A DNA stretch of 60,810 nt from Bacteroidota bacterium. Its GTDB lineage: Bacteria; Bacteroidota; Bacteroidia; Bacteroidales; Dysgonomonadaceae. Within the stretch, counting starts at the first letter, position 1. Every line of letters starts with the position of its first letter. Position numbers and translations under genes: made by a program. Below are positions 18,395 through 26,722 of this stretch, piece by piece. The stretch lies in contig JAEZZZ010000032.1 in assembly GCA_023418255.1 (NCBI GenBank), forward strand, positions 1 to 60,810, read 5' to 3'. Under the pieces are notes generated by a model, which had not been told where the DNA came from, searched no databases, and saw nothing but the letters and a program-made list of their open reading frames with translations.

Positions 18395-20179
18395 TCAAGA
18401 CACTGTTTGTGCTTCTTCAACTTTGTTTGTTTTGGTAGCCAGCAATTCGTCCAATTGCTGGCGATATTTATTAAACTCATCGGAATGGAATTCAGAATAG
18501 TTCATCTGTTTGCAAATGTTGATGAGTTGCTTAAAGTAATCTGCCACTTCGATGAACGACTCAAATTCAAATTCGGCATGGCAAATATCCACCACCAAAT
18601 CAAGAATATATCGTTGTCGTTCCAATGGGGTTACCGAGTCAATTGCGTCGAAGGCATCTTGCTGCAACACCACAAAATCAATGAGTTCTGATTTCCATAG
18701 AGTGATGTGATACTCTACAGGAACGCCATCATCACCCAAAATATTGATTTGCTCCGAAATCTCTTTACCTCTCAAAAGGCGCGTTTTTATCTCATTCACC
18801 TTTTCTATCCATTCATCAGAGATATGTTCTTTGATGTACTCTTCAAACTCCGGATACTCAATGTATTTTGAATAGGAGTCGATGGGATTCACGGCCGGGT
18901 AGCGTTTTTTATCGGCTCTGTCTTGCTCCAAGGCATAGAAACAGCGTGCTACTTTTTTCGTATTTTCTGTTACGGGTTCTTTCAAGTTACCTCCGGCGGG
19001 TGAAACCGTTCCGATAAAAGTAATGGAACCGGTTTGTCCATTGTTGAGGATAACGTGTCCGGCACGTCCATAAAAGTTCGAGATAATGGACGACAAGTCC
19101 ATCGGGAAAGCATCCGGACCGGGGAGTTCTTCCAAACGGTTACTCATCTCACGCAGTGCTTGCGCCCAACGAGACGTAGAGTCAGCCATCAGCAAGATTT
19201 TTAATCCCATAGCACGGTAATACTCGCCAATACTCATTGCCGTATATACTGACGCTTCACGTGCTGCCACAGGCATGTTGGATGTGTTGGCAATGATGAT
19301 GGTTCGCTCCATCAACTTTCGTCCGGTATGCGGGTCGTCCAATTCCGGGAACTCCGTAAATATCTCTACCACCTCGTTGGCACGTTCACCGCAAGCGGCA
19401 ATAATTACGATGTCGGCTTCGGCTTGTTTTGAGATGGCATGTTGCAACACCGTTTTTCCCGTCCCAAATGGTCCGGGAATAAATCCGGTACCGCCTTCAA
19501 CAATCGGATTTAGCGTGTCGATGGTACGCACGCCTGTTTCTAGAAGTTTATATGGACGCGGTTTTTCTTTATAAAGCGTGAGTGCCTTTTTCACGGGCCA
19601 ACGCTGTATCATGTTTAGCTTTATTTCGTTGCCTTCTTCATCTTCTACTACGGCAACGGTGTGATATATATTAAATTGTCCCGGTTCGGAAACACTTTTA
19701 ACCGTATAGGTCCCTTCCATTTTGAATGGCACCATTATTTTGTGAGATTTAAAATTCTCGTCCACTTCACCCAACCAGTCGCCGGCAGAGACTTTGTCGC
19801 CGGGTTTGGCAAGAGGTTTAAATTCCCACAGTTTTTCTTCGTCTAAGGGGAATGTGTATTCACCACGTTTGAGGAATACGCCTTCCATCTTATCCAAATC
19901 GTTCTGCAATCCATCTAAGTTTCGTTCAAGCAAACCCGGACCCAGCACCACTTCAAGCATGTGTCCGACAAACTCTACCGGTGCTCCCACGCTAAGTCCT
20001 CGTGTGCTCTCAAACACTTGCACATAGGCATTCTTTCCTACCACTTTTATAACTTCTGCCATCAGTTTTGTGTCTTGCAAAACGATGTATGCAATTTCGT
20101 TTTGAGCAACGGCTCCTTGCGTTACCTCTACAATAACGAGGTTGGAAATGATTCCTTTTACTGTTCCTTTTGTTAGCAT
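18395..20179 (-). CDS. atpA: V-type ATP synthase subunit A (catalytic)
   Basis: A 594-residue catalytic subunit. Domains in order: N-terminal beta barrel (GTVKGIISNLVIVE), the bulge or non-homologous region (about residues 110-185), and the nucleotide-binding core with Walker A GPFGTGKT near residue 238 and LMADSTSRWAQALREMSNRL. The C-terminal helical domain follows. It hydrolyses or makes ATP at the A/B interface. Length is normal for the family. Confidence 0.97.
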   Translation of the reverse strand: MLTKGTVKGIISNLVIVEVTQGAVAQNEIAYIVLQDTKLMAEVIKVVGKNAYVQVFESTRGLSVGAPVEFVGHMLEVVLGPGLLERNLDGLQNDLDKMEGVFLKRGEYTFPLDEEKLWEFKPLAKPGDKVSAGDWLGEVDENFKSHKIMVPFKMEGTYTVKSVSEPGQFNIYHTVAVVEDEEGNEIKLNMIQRWPVKKALTLYKEKPRPYKLLETGVRTIDTLNPIVEGGTGFIPGPFGTGKTVLQHAISKQAEADIVIIAACGERANEVVEIFTEFPELDDPHTGRKLMERTIIIANTSNMPVAAREASVYTAMSIGEYYRAMGLKILLMADSTSRWAQALREMSNRLEELPGPDAFPMDLSSIISNFYGRAGHVILNNGQTGSITFIGTVSPAGGNLKEPVTENTKKVARCFYALEQDRADKKRYPAVNPIDSYSKYIEYPEFEEYIKEHISDEWIEKVNEIKTRLLRGKEISEQINILGDDGVPVEYHITLWKSELIDFVVLQQDAFDAIDSVTPLERQRYILDLVVDICHAEFEFESFIEVADYFKQLINICKQMNYSEFHSDEFNKYRQQLDELLATKTNKVEEAQTVS

Positions 20180-20214
20180 ATATTGTTGTTATATTGTTTC
20201 TGTTTTTTATATGA

Positions 20215-21084
20215 TTATCCGCGTCGGTCGCTGGCATCATCTTTGGGAATATCAATCTCTTTTTTGAGTTGATGAATCAGCTCACGAAAAACGCGTTCTC
20301 CCTCTTCGGCATTGAGAGCCACCCATCTTTCAAGAATTTGCAATTTGCACAAATAGGCAAAAATATATTCAATATCAAAATAATGGAATGTGGTTTTTTC
20401 GTCTAACCATTCCCAACGAAATTTATCAATCTTTCGCTCTCTTTCGTATATATCTTTTTCTTCGGAAATGCGTTGCAGCGTTTCAAAATAATCGACTTCG
20501 CTGCTTAATCCAAAGTCGCGCAAATTGGCATTGTCTCGAATGCGCTTGGCAATGGCATTGTTACCAACAATCAACGAGGGAACATCCATCTTATATTTCT
20601 TCGCATAAATTGCAGTTAAAATATTTCCGAGATTGAGATTGAGCTCAAACCATTGCGAGATAAGGCTGTTTTTGACCTCCAAGCCATACTCCATATAAAG
20701 GTCTGCGAGCAAGTCTTCCCAACGCTTTCCTTGTTTTTGAGCATCTTCATCGAGCCATTTTTTTATAAATGTTTCGTACAATGGGGGAATCCGTTTTTTA
20801 TCAACAGGAAGTTCATTCTTTATGGCATCGATGGTCTCTAAAATTTCTTCCGATTCGAAGCGTCCGAGAGAATTAAGAGCGCTTTCTTTGTTTTTTAGTA
20901 ATGCAAGAAGGTTATCGTTATCATATTTTAGAAAATAGGTGTCAATCAACCTCTTATCACTCGGTTTCAGTTCATCATAAAGCATTTCCTTAAACTCTTC
21001 CACGGTAAAGGGAAGCTTTGTGCTTTCAAAATTAAAATCCGGTAGTCCGGCAATGAAATAATGATATTGATTTTTAAATAACAT
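20215..21084 (-). CDS. DUF2764 family protein, V-ATPase operon (subunit C candidate)
   Basis: A 289-residue helical protein of the DUF2764 family, found in V-ATPase operons of Bacteroidota between subunits E and A. It begins with QYHYFIAGLPDF and is rich in charged helices with no membrane segment. A recognisable subunit C (AtpC/NtpC) is missing from this operon, and position, size and helical content fit DUF2764 taking that central-stalk place. That role is inference from context. Confidence 0.82.
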   Translation of the reverse strand: MLFKNQYHYFIAGLPDFNFESTKLPFTVEEFKEMLYDELKPSDKRLIDTYFLKYDNDNLLALLKNKESALNSLGRFESEEILETIDAIKNELPVDKKRIPPLYETFIKKWLDEDAQKQGKRWEDLLADLYMEYGLEVKNSLISQWFELNLNLGNILTAIYAKKYKMDVPSLIVGNNAIAKRIRDNANLRDFGLSSEVDYFETLQRISEEKDIYERERKIDKFRWEWLDEKTTFHYFDIEYIFAYLCKLQILERWVALNAEEGERVFRELIHQLKKEIDIPKDDASDRRG

Positions 21085-21156
21085 CTGTTTTTTGTTTGAA
21101 TGCTGCCTTTTTCCGTTGTTGAAAAATGAAATAAAACAGGCAATTTCCTTTTCTGT

Positions 21157-21744
21157 TTAAAACAAGAGTTTTTGTATTTGTGGACGAAGGAACTCTTTGA
21201 AATATGCAATAAATTCTTCTTCGCCAAAATTTACTTTGTATGATTCATCTCCCGGCGAAACGCTAAAAGCAGTTTTAATACCGTTTACCGATTTAATTTC
21301 GAGCTTGTCGTTAAGAAGTTGTTTTGCATTGGCTTCGAAATAGTCACGCACCTTGTCCGCATCTTCCGCGCGAATGGTGAGTGTTTCGTTTTTTGCCCAA
21401 TTCTCAACCAGACTCACGATGATTTTTTGCATAAAAGCGGGGTCTTGCGTTGCAGCTTTCACGTTGGACGTTGCCAACTTGTCTGTCAGCAGATCGGTAA
21501 CCTCGCTTTTGAGTGCCTCCACAGCTTTGGAAGCGTAGAGTCTGAGTTCCGACTCGGTGTTTGTTCTTAAATCTTCTGCCTTTTTTTTCGCATTGGCAAT
21601 GATGCTGTCCGCTTGGTTTTGTGCTTCACTGATTATTTTTTTTTCTTGTGCTTTGGCTTGCGAAAGGATTTTGTCTGCCTCTTCTTTTCCTTTCTCTACG
21701 CCTTCGGCGTAAATTTTAGCGGTAAGTTCCTGTATTTTATCCAT
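21157..21744 (-). CDS. atpE: V-type ATP synthase subunit E (peripheral stalk)
   Basis: A 195-residue peripheral-stalk subunit and first gene of the operon. Residues 1-95 are a long Lys/Glu/Ala-rich coiled helix (GKEEADKILSQAKAQEKK, NAKKKAEDLRTNTE). The rest is the globular domain that binds the head. A TATCTTTG promoter box lies about 90 bases upstream. The usual partner subunit (G/H) is not encoded nearby. Confidence 0.9.
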   Translation of the reverse strand: MDKIQELTAKIYAEGVEKGKEEADKILSQAKAQEKKIISEAQNQADSIIANAKKKAEDLRTNTESELRLYASKAVEALKSEVTDLLTDKLATSNVKAATQDPAFMQKIIVSLVENWAKNETLTIRAEDADKVRDYFEANAKQLLNDKLEIKSVNGIKTAFSVSPGDESYKVNFGEEEFIAYFKEFLRPQIQKLLF

Positions 21745-21831
21745 ATATATCGATATTATTGAGTTCTGTTCCTATGTCAAACGATATAAAGTATGTGTAT
21801 AAAAACACACATGTATATACCATAATGCGGA

Positions 21832-21839
21832 CAAAGATA
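21832..21839 (-). promoter_or_regulatory. Promoter -7 box of the V-ATPase operon
   Basis: The minus strand reads TATCTTTG, a perfect match to TAnnTTTG, about 88 bases upstream of the subunit E start. The -33 region is T-rich with imperfect spacing. It lies in the divergent gap shared with the MATE gene. Confidence 0.5.
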
Positions 21840-21925
21840 CAAAAAAGTATAAACAAAAAGTTCTTAATAGCTATTTTTCATCAAATTATTTGCATAATGA
21901 ATTGTTCTTGTCGTATTTTTGTGAT

Positions 21926-23224
21926 ATGGATAGGAAAATCTTTCGGCTTGCTGTTCCCAATATCATTTCAAATATTACGGTTCCATTGCTGGGAATGATT
22001 GATTTGGCAATTGCCGGACACTTGGATTCAACGCTTTACATTGGTGCCATCTCATTAGGTGTCACCATATTTAATATGGTGTATTGGAATTTTGGTTTCA
22101 TTCGTATGAGCACCAGCGGATTCACTTCGCAAGCGTTGGGTGCGCGCAACCTCCCCGAGACGATGCACATTTTACTCCGCTCAGTTGGCGTGGGTGTGGC
22201 ACTGAGTCTGATTATTTTGTTGCTGCAATATCCGATAGGAATATTCGCGCAAAGCCTTATAAAATCGGCCGTTGAAACAAAACAATATGTAATGCTCTAT
22301 TTTCGCATTTGTGTGTGGGGGGCTCCGGCGGTTTTGGTGATGTACGCTTTCAACGGTTGGTTTATTGGCATGCAAAATGCAAAAACGCCGATGTATATCG
22401 CTATATTTAATAATGTGTTGAATATCATTCTCAGTTTTACGTTTGTGTATCTGTTTCACATGAAAATCGAAGGGATTGCCCTTGGCACGGTGCTTTCGCA
22501 GATTATTACGCTGATGGTTACCATCGTCGTTTGGAGAAAACATTACGGAAAACTGAAAAAATATATTTCTCGCAGCATCATTTTTGACAAAAATGCTATT
22601 CGCAACTTTTTCAAAGTGAATGTGGATGTCTTTATTCGCACCTTTCTATTGACTTTAGTCACCACATTTTTCACATTTGCATCTACGGCGATGGGCGACC
22701 TGATTCTTGCCGTAAATTCGTTGCTGATGCAATTTTTCATGCTTTTCTCCTATTTCATGGATGGATTTGCCTATGCCGGTGAAGCACTCACCGGAAAATA
22801 TATCGGAGCAAGAGATGGTGTGAGTCTTAAGCGAATGTTGCGCCGGTTGTTTTTTTGGGGGTTGATGGTCAGTCTTATTTCCGCGGTGATCTATCTCTTT
22901 TTTCCTGAACAACTCCTTTATATTTTAACAGATAAACCCAATGTGATTGCGAAAGCAAAAGAGTACCTTTTCTGGACAATTTTGATTCCTATTACCGGAT
23001 TCGCCGCCTTTTTGTGGGATGGCATCTTCATCGGTGCCACCGCGTCAAAGCAGATGCGCAACGCCATGATTTTGTCGGCTATCGCGTTTTTTACGTGCTA
23101 CTATCTATCCGTCTCATCAATGGGTAACAACGGATTGTGGCTCTCCTTCATCCTCTATCTTTTGGTGCGTGGCGTAGCGCAAGGATTGTGGGCTAAGAGG
23201 GCGTTGAGAATGCATGTGGGCTAA
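21926..23224 (+). CDS. MATE family efflux transporter
   Basis: A 432-residue MATE exporter (DinF-like subgroup) with about 12 membrane helices in two related halves. These use a Na+ or H+ gradient to expel organic cations or drugs. The start MDRKIFRLAVPNIISNITVPLLG is typical, since the first helix follows directly. An upstream in-frame start at 21890 would add 12 poorly fitting residues. A promoter-like pair (TTTG 21890-21893, TATTTTTG 21914-21921) lies right before the ATG, so the mRNA may have almost no leader. Confidence 0.92.
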   Translation: MDRKIFRLAVPNIISNITVPLLGMIDLAIAGHLDSTLYIGAISLGVTIFNMVYWNFGFIRMSTSGFTSQALGARNLPETMHILLRSVGVGVALSLIILLLQYPIGIFAQSLIKSAVETKQYVMLYFRICVWGAPAVLVMYAFNGWFIGMQNAKTPMYIAIFNNVLNIILSFTFVYLFHMKIEGIALGTVLSQIITLMVTIVVWRKHYGKLKKYISRSIIFDKNAIRNFFKVNVDVFIRTFLLTLVTTFFTFASTAMGDLILAVNSLLMQFFMLFSYFMDGFAYAGEALTGKYIGARDGVSLKRMLRRLFFWGLMVSLISAVIYLFFPEQLLYILTDKPNVIAKAKEYLFWTILIPITGFAAFLWDGIFIGATASKQMRNAMILSAIAFFTCYYLSVSSMGNNGLWLSFILYLLVRGVAQGLWAKRALRMHVG

Positions 23225-23415
23225 AAAAACAATTGAATGTTAAACCGTTTTTTATCGTGGTGTCAGGTTCAATAAACAGCCTTTACCCAACATCGTCTAA
23301 TGCTTCATCCTTCATTGTCGTTAGCCTTAATCGAACACAGGTAATCTACTTTGCCTTCCATCGCCATTCGTTTTTCTTGTTTCACCAATATTTATCATGA
23401 TTTTCAAAAAGCATC

Positions 23416-23448
23416 TTTGGTAAATCCAAAAATCTTTTATTACTTTTG
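23416..23448 (+). promoter_or_regulatory. Promoter of the YeiH-type gene
   Basis: TTTG at 23416-23419 and TACTTTTG at 23441-23448 match the Bacteroidota -33 and -7 boxes, with 21 bp between them. The ATG follows at 23470. Confidence 0.55.
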
Positions 23449-23469
23449 TTGCAAAAAAAAAGAAACTGT

Positions 23470-24507
23470 ATGAATAAATCCAGAGCAAATAAGATAAACG
23501 GCATTATGCTGATGGTGCTTTTTTCGTTTTCCGCGTTTTATATCGCCCAGTTTCCAATCATTAAAAGCCTTTCGCTAAGCCCGCTTATTGTGGGAATTAT
23601 CTTAGGAATGATTTATGCCAATACCTTGCGAATGCATCTTCCCGAAACGTGGGTTCCGGGGATCCTTTTTTGTAGCAAAACGCTGTTGCGGACAGCGATA
23701 GTCTTCTACGGATTTCGACTTACATTCCAAAATGTGATTGCCGTAGGCACCACCGCCATCGTGGTAGATGTGATTATTGTAACATCTGTAATATTGCTTG
23801 GGCTCTTTATCGGGAAACTATTGAAGATGGATTCAAACTTAACCATTCTAACTTCTTCAGGAAGTGCCATTTGTGGTGCAGCAGCGGTGTTGGGTACCGA
23901 GTCAGTATTGAAAGACTCTAAACCTCACCAAACGGCTGTTGCCGTGACTACGGTTGTTATTTTTGGTACCATTTCGATGTTTTTATATCCTATGCTTCAA
24001 CGCTCCGGGATATTTGGTTTAGAACCGCAATCAATGGGAATTTATACGGGGGCGACACTTCATGAAGTGGCGCACGTGGTGGGTGCCGGCAACGCGATGA
24101 ACGACACCGTAATCGCGAACACCTCTATCATCGTAAAGATGACACGCGTTATTTTACTGGTTCCTTTTTTATTGATACTCAGTTTTTTCATCAACAAAGG
24201 AAGCAAGAAACAACAGAACGCCCCACGCGAAAAGTCAAAAATAACCGTTCCTTGGTTCGCGTTTGGTTTTCTTGCCGTAATCGGCTTCAACTCGTTTGAT
24301 TTGCTGCCCGGCGTGGTTACAACCAACGTAAATACATTGACCGACTTTGCCCTCACCATGGCAATGACCGCCTTAGGCGCCGAATCGAGCTTTGAAAAGT
24401 TTAAAAAAGCGGGTGCAAAACCATTCCTATTGGCTTTCAGCCTCTTTATATGGCTCTTTTTTGGTGGATATTTCCTTACCAAATACCTACATCCGATTTT
24501 TGGATAA
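23470..24507 (+). CDS. YeiH/UPF0324 family putative sulfate exporter
   Basis: A 345-residue membrane protein of the YeiH (UPF0324) family, annotated as putative sulfate exporters; the substrate is not proven. It has about ten hydrophobic helices. Family signatures are SLSPLIVGIILGMIYANT, SSGSAICGAAAVLGTE and GATLHEVAHVVGAGNAM. The ATG at 23470 was chosen because it follows a good promoter at a normal distance and gives MNKSRANK. The earlier start at 23446 overlaps the promoter. Confidence 0.9.
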   Translation: MNKSRANKINGIMLMVLFSFSAFYIAQFPIIKSLSLSPLIVGIILGMIYANTLRMHLPETWVPGILFCSKTLLRTAIVFYGFRLTFQNVIAVGTTAIVVDVIIVTSVILLGLFIGKLLKMDSNLTILTSSGSAICGAAAVLGTESVLKDSKPHQTAVAVTTVVIFGTISMFLYPMLQRSGIFGLEPQSMGIYTGATLHEVAHVVGAGNAMNDTVIANTSIIVKMTRVILLVPFLLILSFFINKGSKKQQNAPREKSKITVPWFAFGFLAVIGFNSFDLLPGVVTTNVNTLTDFALTMAMTALGAESSFEKFKKAGAKPFLLAFSLFIWLFFGGYFLTKYLHPIFG

Positions 24508-24555
24508 TCATGCATTAATCATAACATAACGTATCACATACAAAATTTCGTACTC

Positions 24556-25761
24556 ATGGCACGCTGTACACTCCACTATATCATTATTCTCGCATTGATT
24601 GTTTCAGCATCAACACACGCGCAAAACATTCAAAATGTAGCCCCCGAAAAAGTGGGCTTAGACGCGCGACACATTCAATATGCCGACAGGGCGATAGAAA
24701 AAGCCATTGCCGACAAAGAAATTCCGGGTGCCGTGCTTGCCGTTGTCAGGAAGGGAAAAATAGGGTATCTGAAAGCGTATGGAAATCAACAAGTCTATCC
24801 AACACAAAAGAAGATGGATATTCGTGCCGTATTTGATTTGGCATCGGTAACAAAGCCTGTCGCTACCGCCATTTCCGCGATGATACTTATTGAACGTGGT
24901 AAGCTGCGATTGCAAGACAGAGTCTCGCTTTTTATTCCCGATTTCGCGCCATGGTGTGATTCCACCGGCTTAAAGAAAGAAATAACCGTTGGCGATTTAA
25001 TGACGCATACTTCGGGATTACCTCCCTATGCATCTGTAAAAGAGCTGGAAGCCGAATACGGAGCACCCAATCCCAGTGGTCTCATAGAATATATTTCCAC
25101 ATGCCATCGCGATTTTATGCCGAAAACAGCATTTCAATACAGCTGCCTAAACTACATCACGTTGCAGCGAATTATCGAAACCATCAGCAAAGAGAGCTTA
25201 CGTGATTTCGCGAAACAAAACATCTACGATGTATTGGGAATGCGCCACACCGATTTTGTGCCTGCCGGTGAAACATTCCGATTGGCGGTTCCAACACAAC
25301 GACAACCGGATGGCTCAGTTCTCAAAGGTGTGGTTCACGATCCATTGGCACGCGTCATGAACGGTGGTATATCGGGAAATGCAGGATTGTTCTCCGATGC
25401 TCATGATTTATGTATATTGGTGGCAGCTCTCCTAAACGATGGCGAATTCAACGGAAAACGGATATTGAGTTCATTGGGCGTGAAAGCGATCCGCACAGTT
25501 CCAAGAGAAGTTGCCGATATCGGCAGAACACCCGGTTGGGATATTTTTACACCATACGCATCCAACGTCGGCAATCTACTGAGCCCCAACACCTATGGAC
25601 ACACCGGATACACAGGAACTTCCATCGTTATCGACCCGGATAATGATTTGGGAATCATCCTGCTGACCAATCGAGCTCATCCCGATGACGAAGGCGATAC
25701 CATTCGTTTGCGCTCTATGGTAGCAAACGCTGTGGCGGCATCCCTCATAGAATCGGAATAA
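24556..25761 (+). CDS. Secreted beta-lactamase-fold serine hydrolase
   Basis: A 401-residue class C beta-lactamase-fold hydrolase with a signal peptide (residues 1-22, cleavage after THA). The catalytic SxxK is SVTK at 97-100. The second motif, usually YxN, reads Tyr195-Ser-Cys, and the third reads GHTGYTGTS. Such proteins act as esterases, peptidases or transpeptidase-like enzymes in the periplasm; the substrate is unknown. The Cys in place of Asn in the second motif argues against classical beta-lactamase activity. It lies 48 bases after the YeiH gene. Confidence 0.88.
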   Translation: MARCTLHYIIILALIVSASTHAQNIQNVAPEKVGLDARHIQYADRAIEKAIADKEIPGAVLAVVRKGKIGYLKAYGNQQVYPTQKKMDIRAVFDLASVTKPVATAISAMILIERGKLRLQDRVSLFIPDFAPWCDSTGLKKEITVGDLMTHTSGLPPYASVKELEAEYGAPNPSGLIEYISTCHRDFMPKTAFQYSCLNYITLQRIIETISKESLRDFAKQNIYDVLGMRHTDFVPAGETFRLAVPTQRQPDGSVLKGVVHDPLARVMNGGISGNAGLFSDAHDLCILVAALLNDGEFNGKRILSSLGVKAIRTVPREVADIGRTPGWDIFTPYASNVGNLLSPNTYGHTGYTGTSIVIDPDNDLGIILLTNRAHPDDEGDTIRLRSMVANAVAASLIESE

Positions 25762-26335
25762 AAATAGAAGTGGAGCCAATTCTTGAATTGGCTTGGAAGA
25801 TAATGGTTCCTTCGGAACCTGATAAGCCCTCTACAAGAAACGCTTTGTCAAGAGCTATAACGGTATCGTCAGAGGTTAGGGGAAATTATTAGCTAACTGC
25901 TAACAACTTACAGCAGTTATAAATACTTATTAGTCAGATGCCCCTTACAACGACGGAGTGACTATTTAATCGTGCCATAATCAACAATTCGTCAGGTCTC
26001 CAATTAATATACTGATTATCAAAAAAAAGTATCAGGATATTTGTATACCCACTGAAAAAAAGTATTTTTATAGGTAATTTCAAAACTACAACTTGAACAA
26101 TTTTCAGTATCGTTCAACTTTACGAACAAAGATTTTTATCATTCATTAATAAAAATAAAGACGCTTAATAAGTGGCGTAAAGATTTTGAAATCGAAGTTC
26201 TTTGGCTTACTGCAAGTATTCAGAGAAAAATAAATTTAATGCTTATCCTAATTTGCACCTAAATTCATTTTTGTAACTTACACATGCCACAATCTATTTC
26301 CCGAATAACCCTTCCCCAGAGTATCTGCGATTAAA
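25762..26335. other. Gene-free region with small inverted repeats
   Basis: About 570 bases without a supportable gene. Three short perfect inverted repeats occur near its left side: 25774-25793, 25805-25819 and 25894-25919. The remainder is AT-rich with stops in every frame. It lies between a serine hydrolase gene and a decayed transposase, so part of it may be element debris. Confidence 0.5.
25774..25819. repeat. Two tandem hairpins after the serine hydrolase gene
   Basis: AGCCAATTC and GAATTGGCT form one hairpin (25774-25793), and GGTTCC and GGAACC form a second (25805-25819). They begin 12 bases past the stop codon. Neither has a T run, so they may be weak terminators or RNA-stabilising structures. 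Confidence 0.45.
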
Positions 26336-26585
26336 TTAATAGCAAAATTCATCCAAATAGTTTTGCAATAGCTCAAGTTTTATCTCGCGAAATGTATTGA
26401 TCAATTGCCGCTTGGTATTGCTGATAGCAATATAAACCCAAGAAAGAATTCCCCCTACTTTTTCTTTGGAGATAACGCCAAACTTGGTCTCGATACGCTT
26501 TAAACTTTTGTTTGCAACTTTCCTCATCGGGAAATTCTGAGATAAAATCAATCAGGTGCATGGAAGTATTTTTTTTTGCAAACAA
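26336..26585 (-). pseudogene. IS1595-like transposase remnant
   Basis: Two overlapping minus-strand frames hold the two ends of an IS1595-type transposase. The frame starting near 26561 reads MHLIDFISEFPDEESCKQKF, the usual N-terminus before the zinc ribbon. The other frame reads SWVYIAISNTKRQLINTF and LLQNYLDEFCY, the usual C-terminus. The zinc ribbon and the DDE catalytic core between them, more than 200 residues, are absent. The gene is therefore internally deleted, frameshifted and dead. Confidence 0.72.
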
Positions 26586-26722
26586 ATCATTTTATGCAGA
26601 CATACGGGTATTATTTTTATGTTATAATAACAGCCAGCGGCCTTGATTTTTATCGCTCGACGTATAAAATTCAAACTTTTTTTCGTAAGTTTGCAATCAA
26701 ACAACAGTAAAATTTTTAAACA

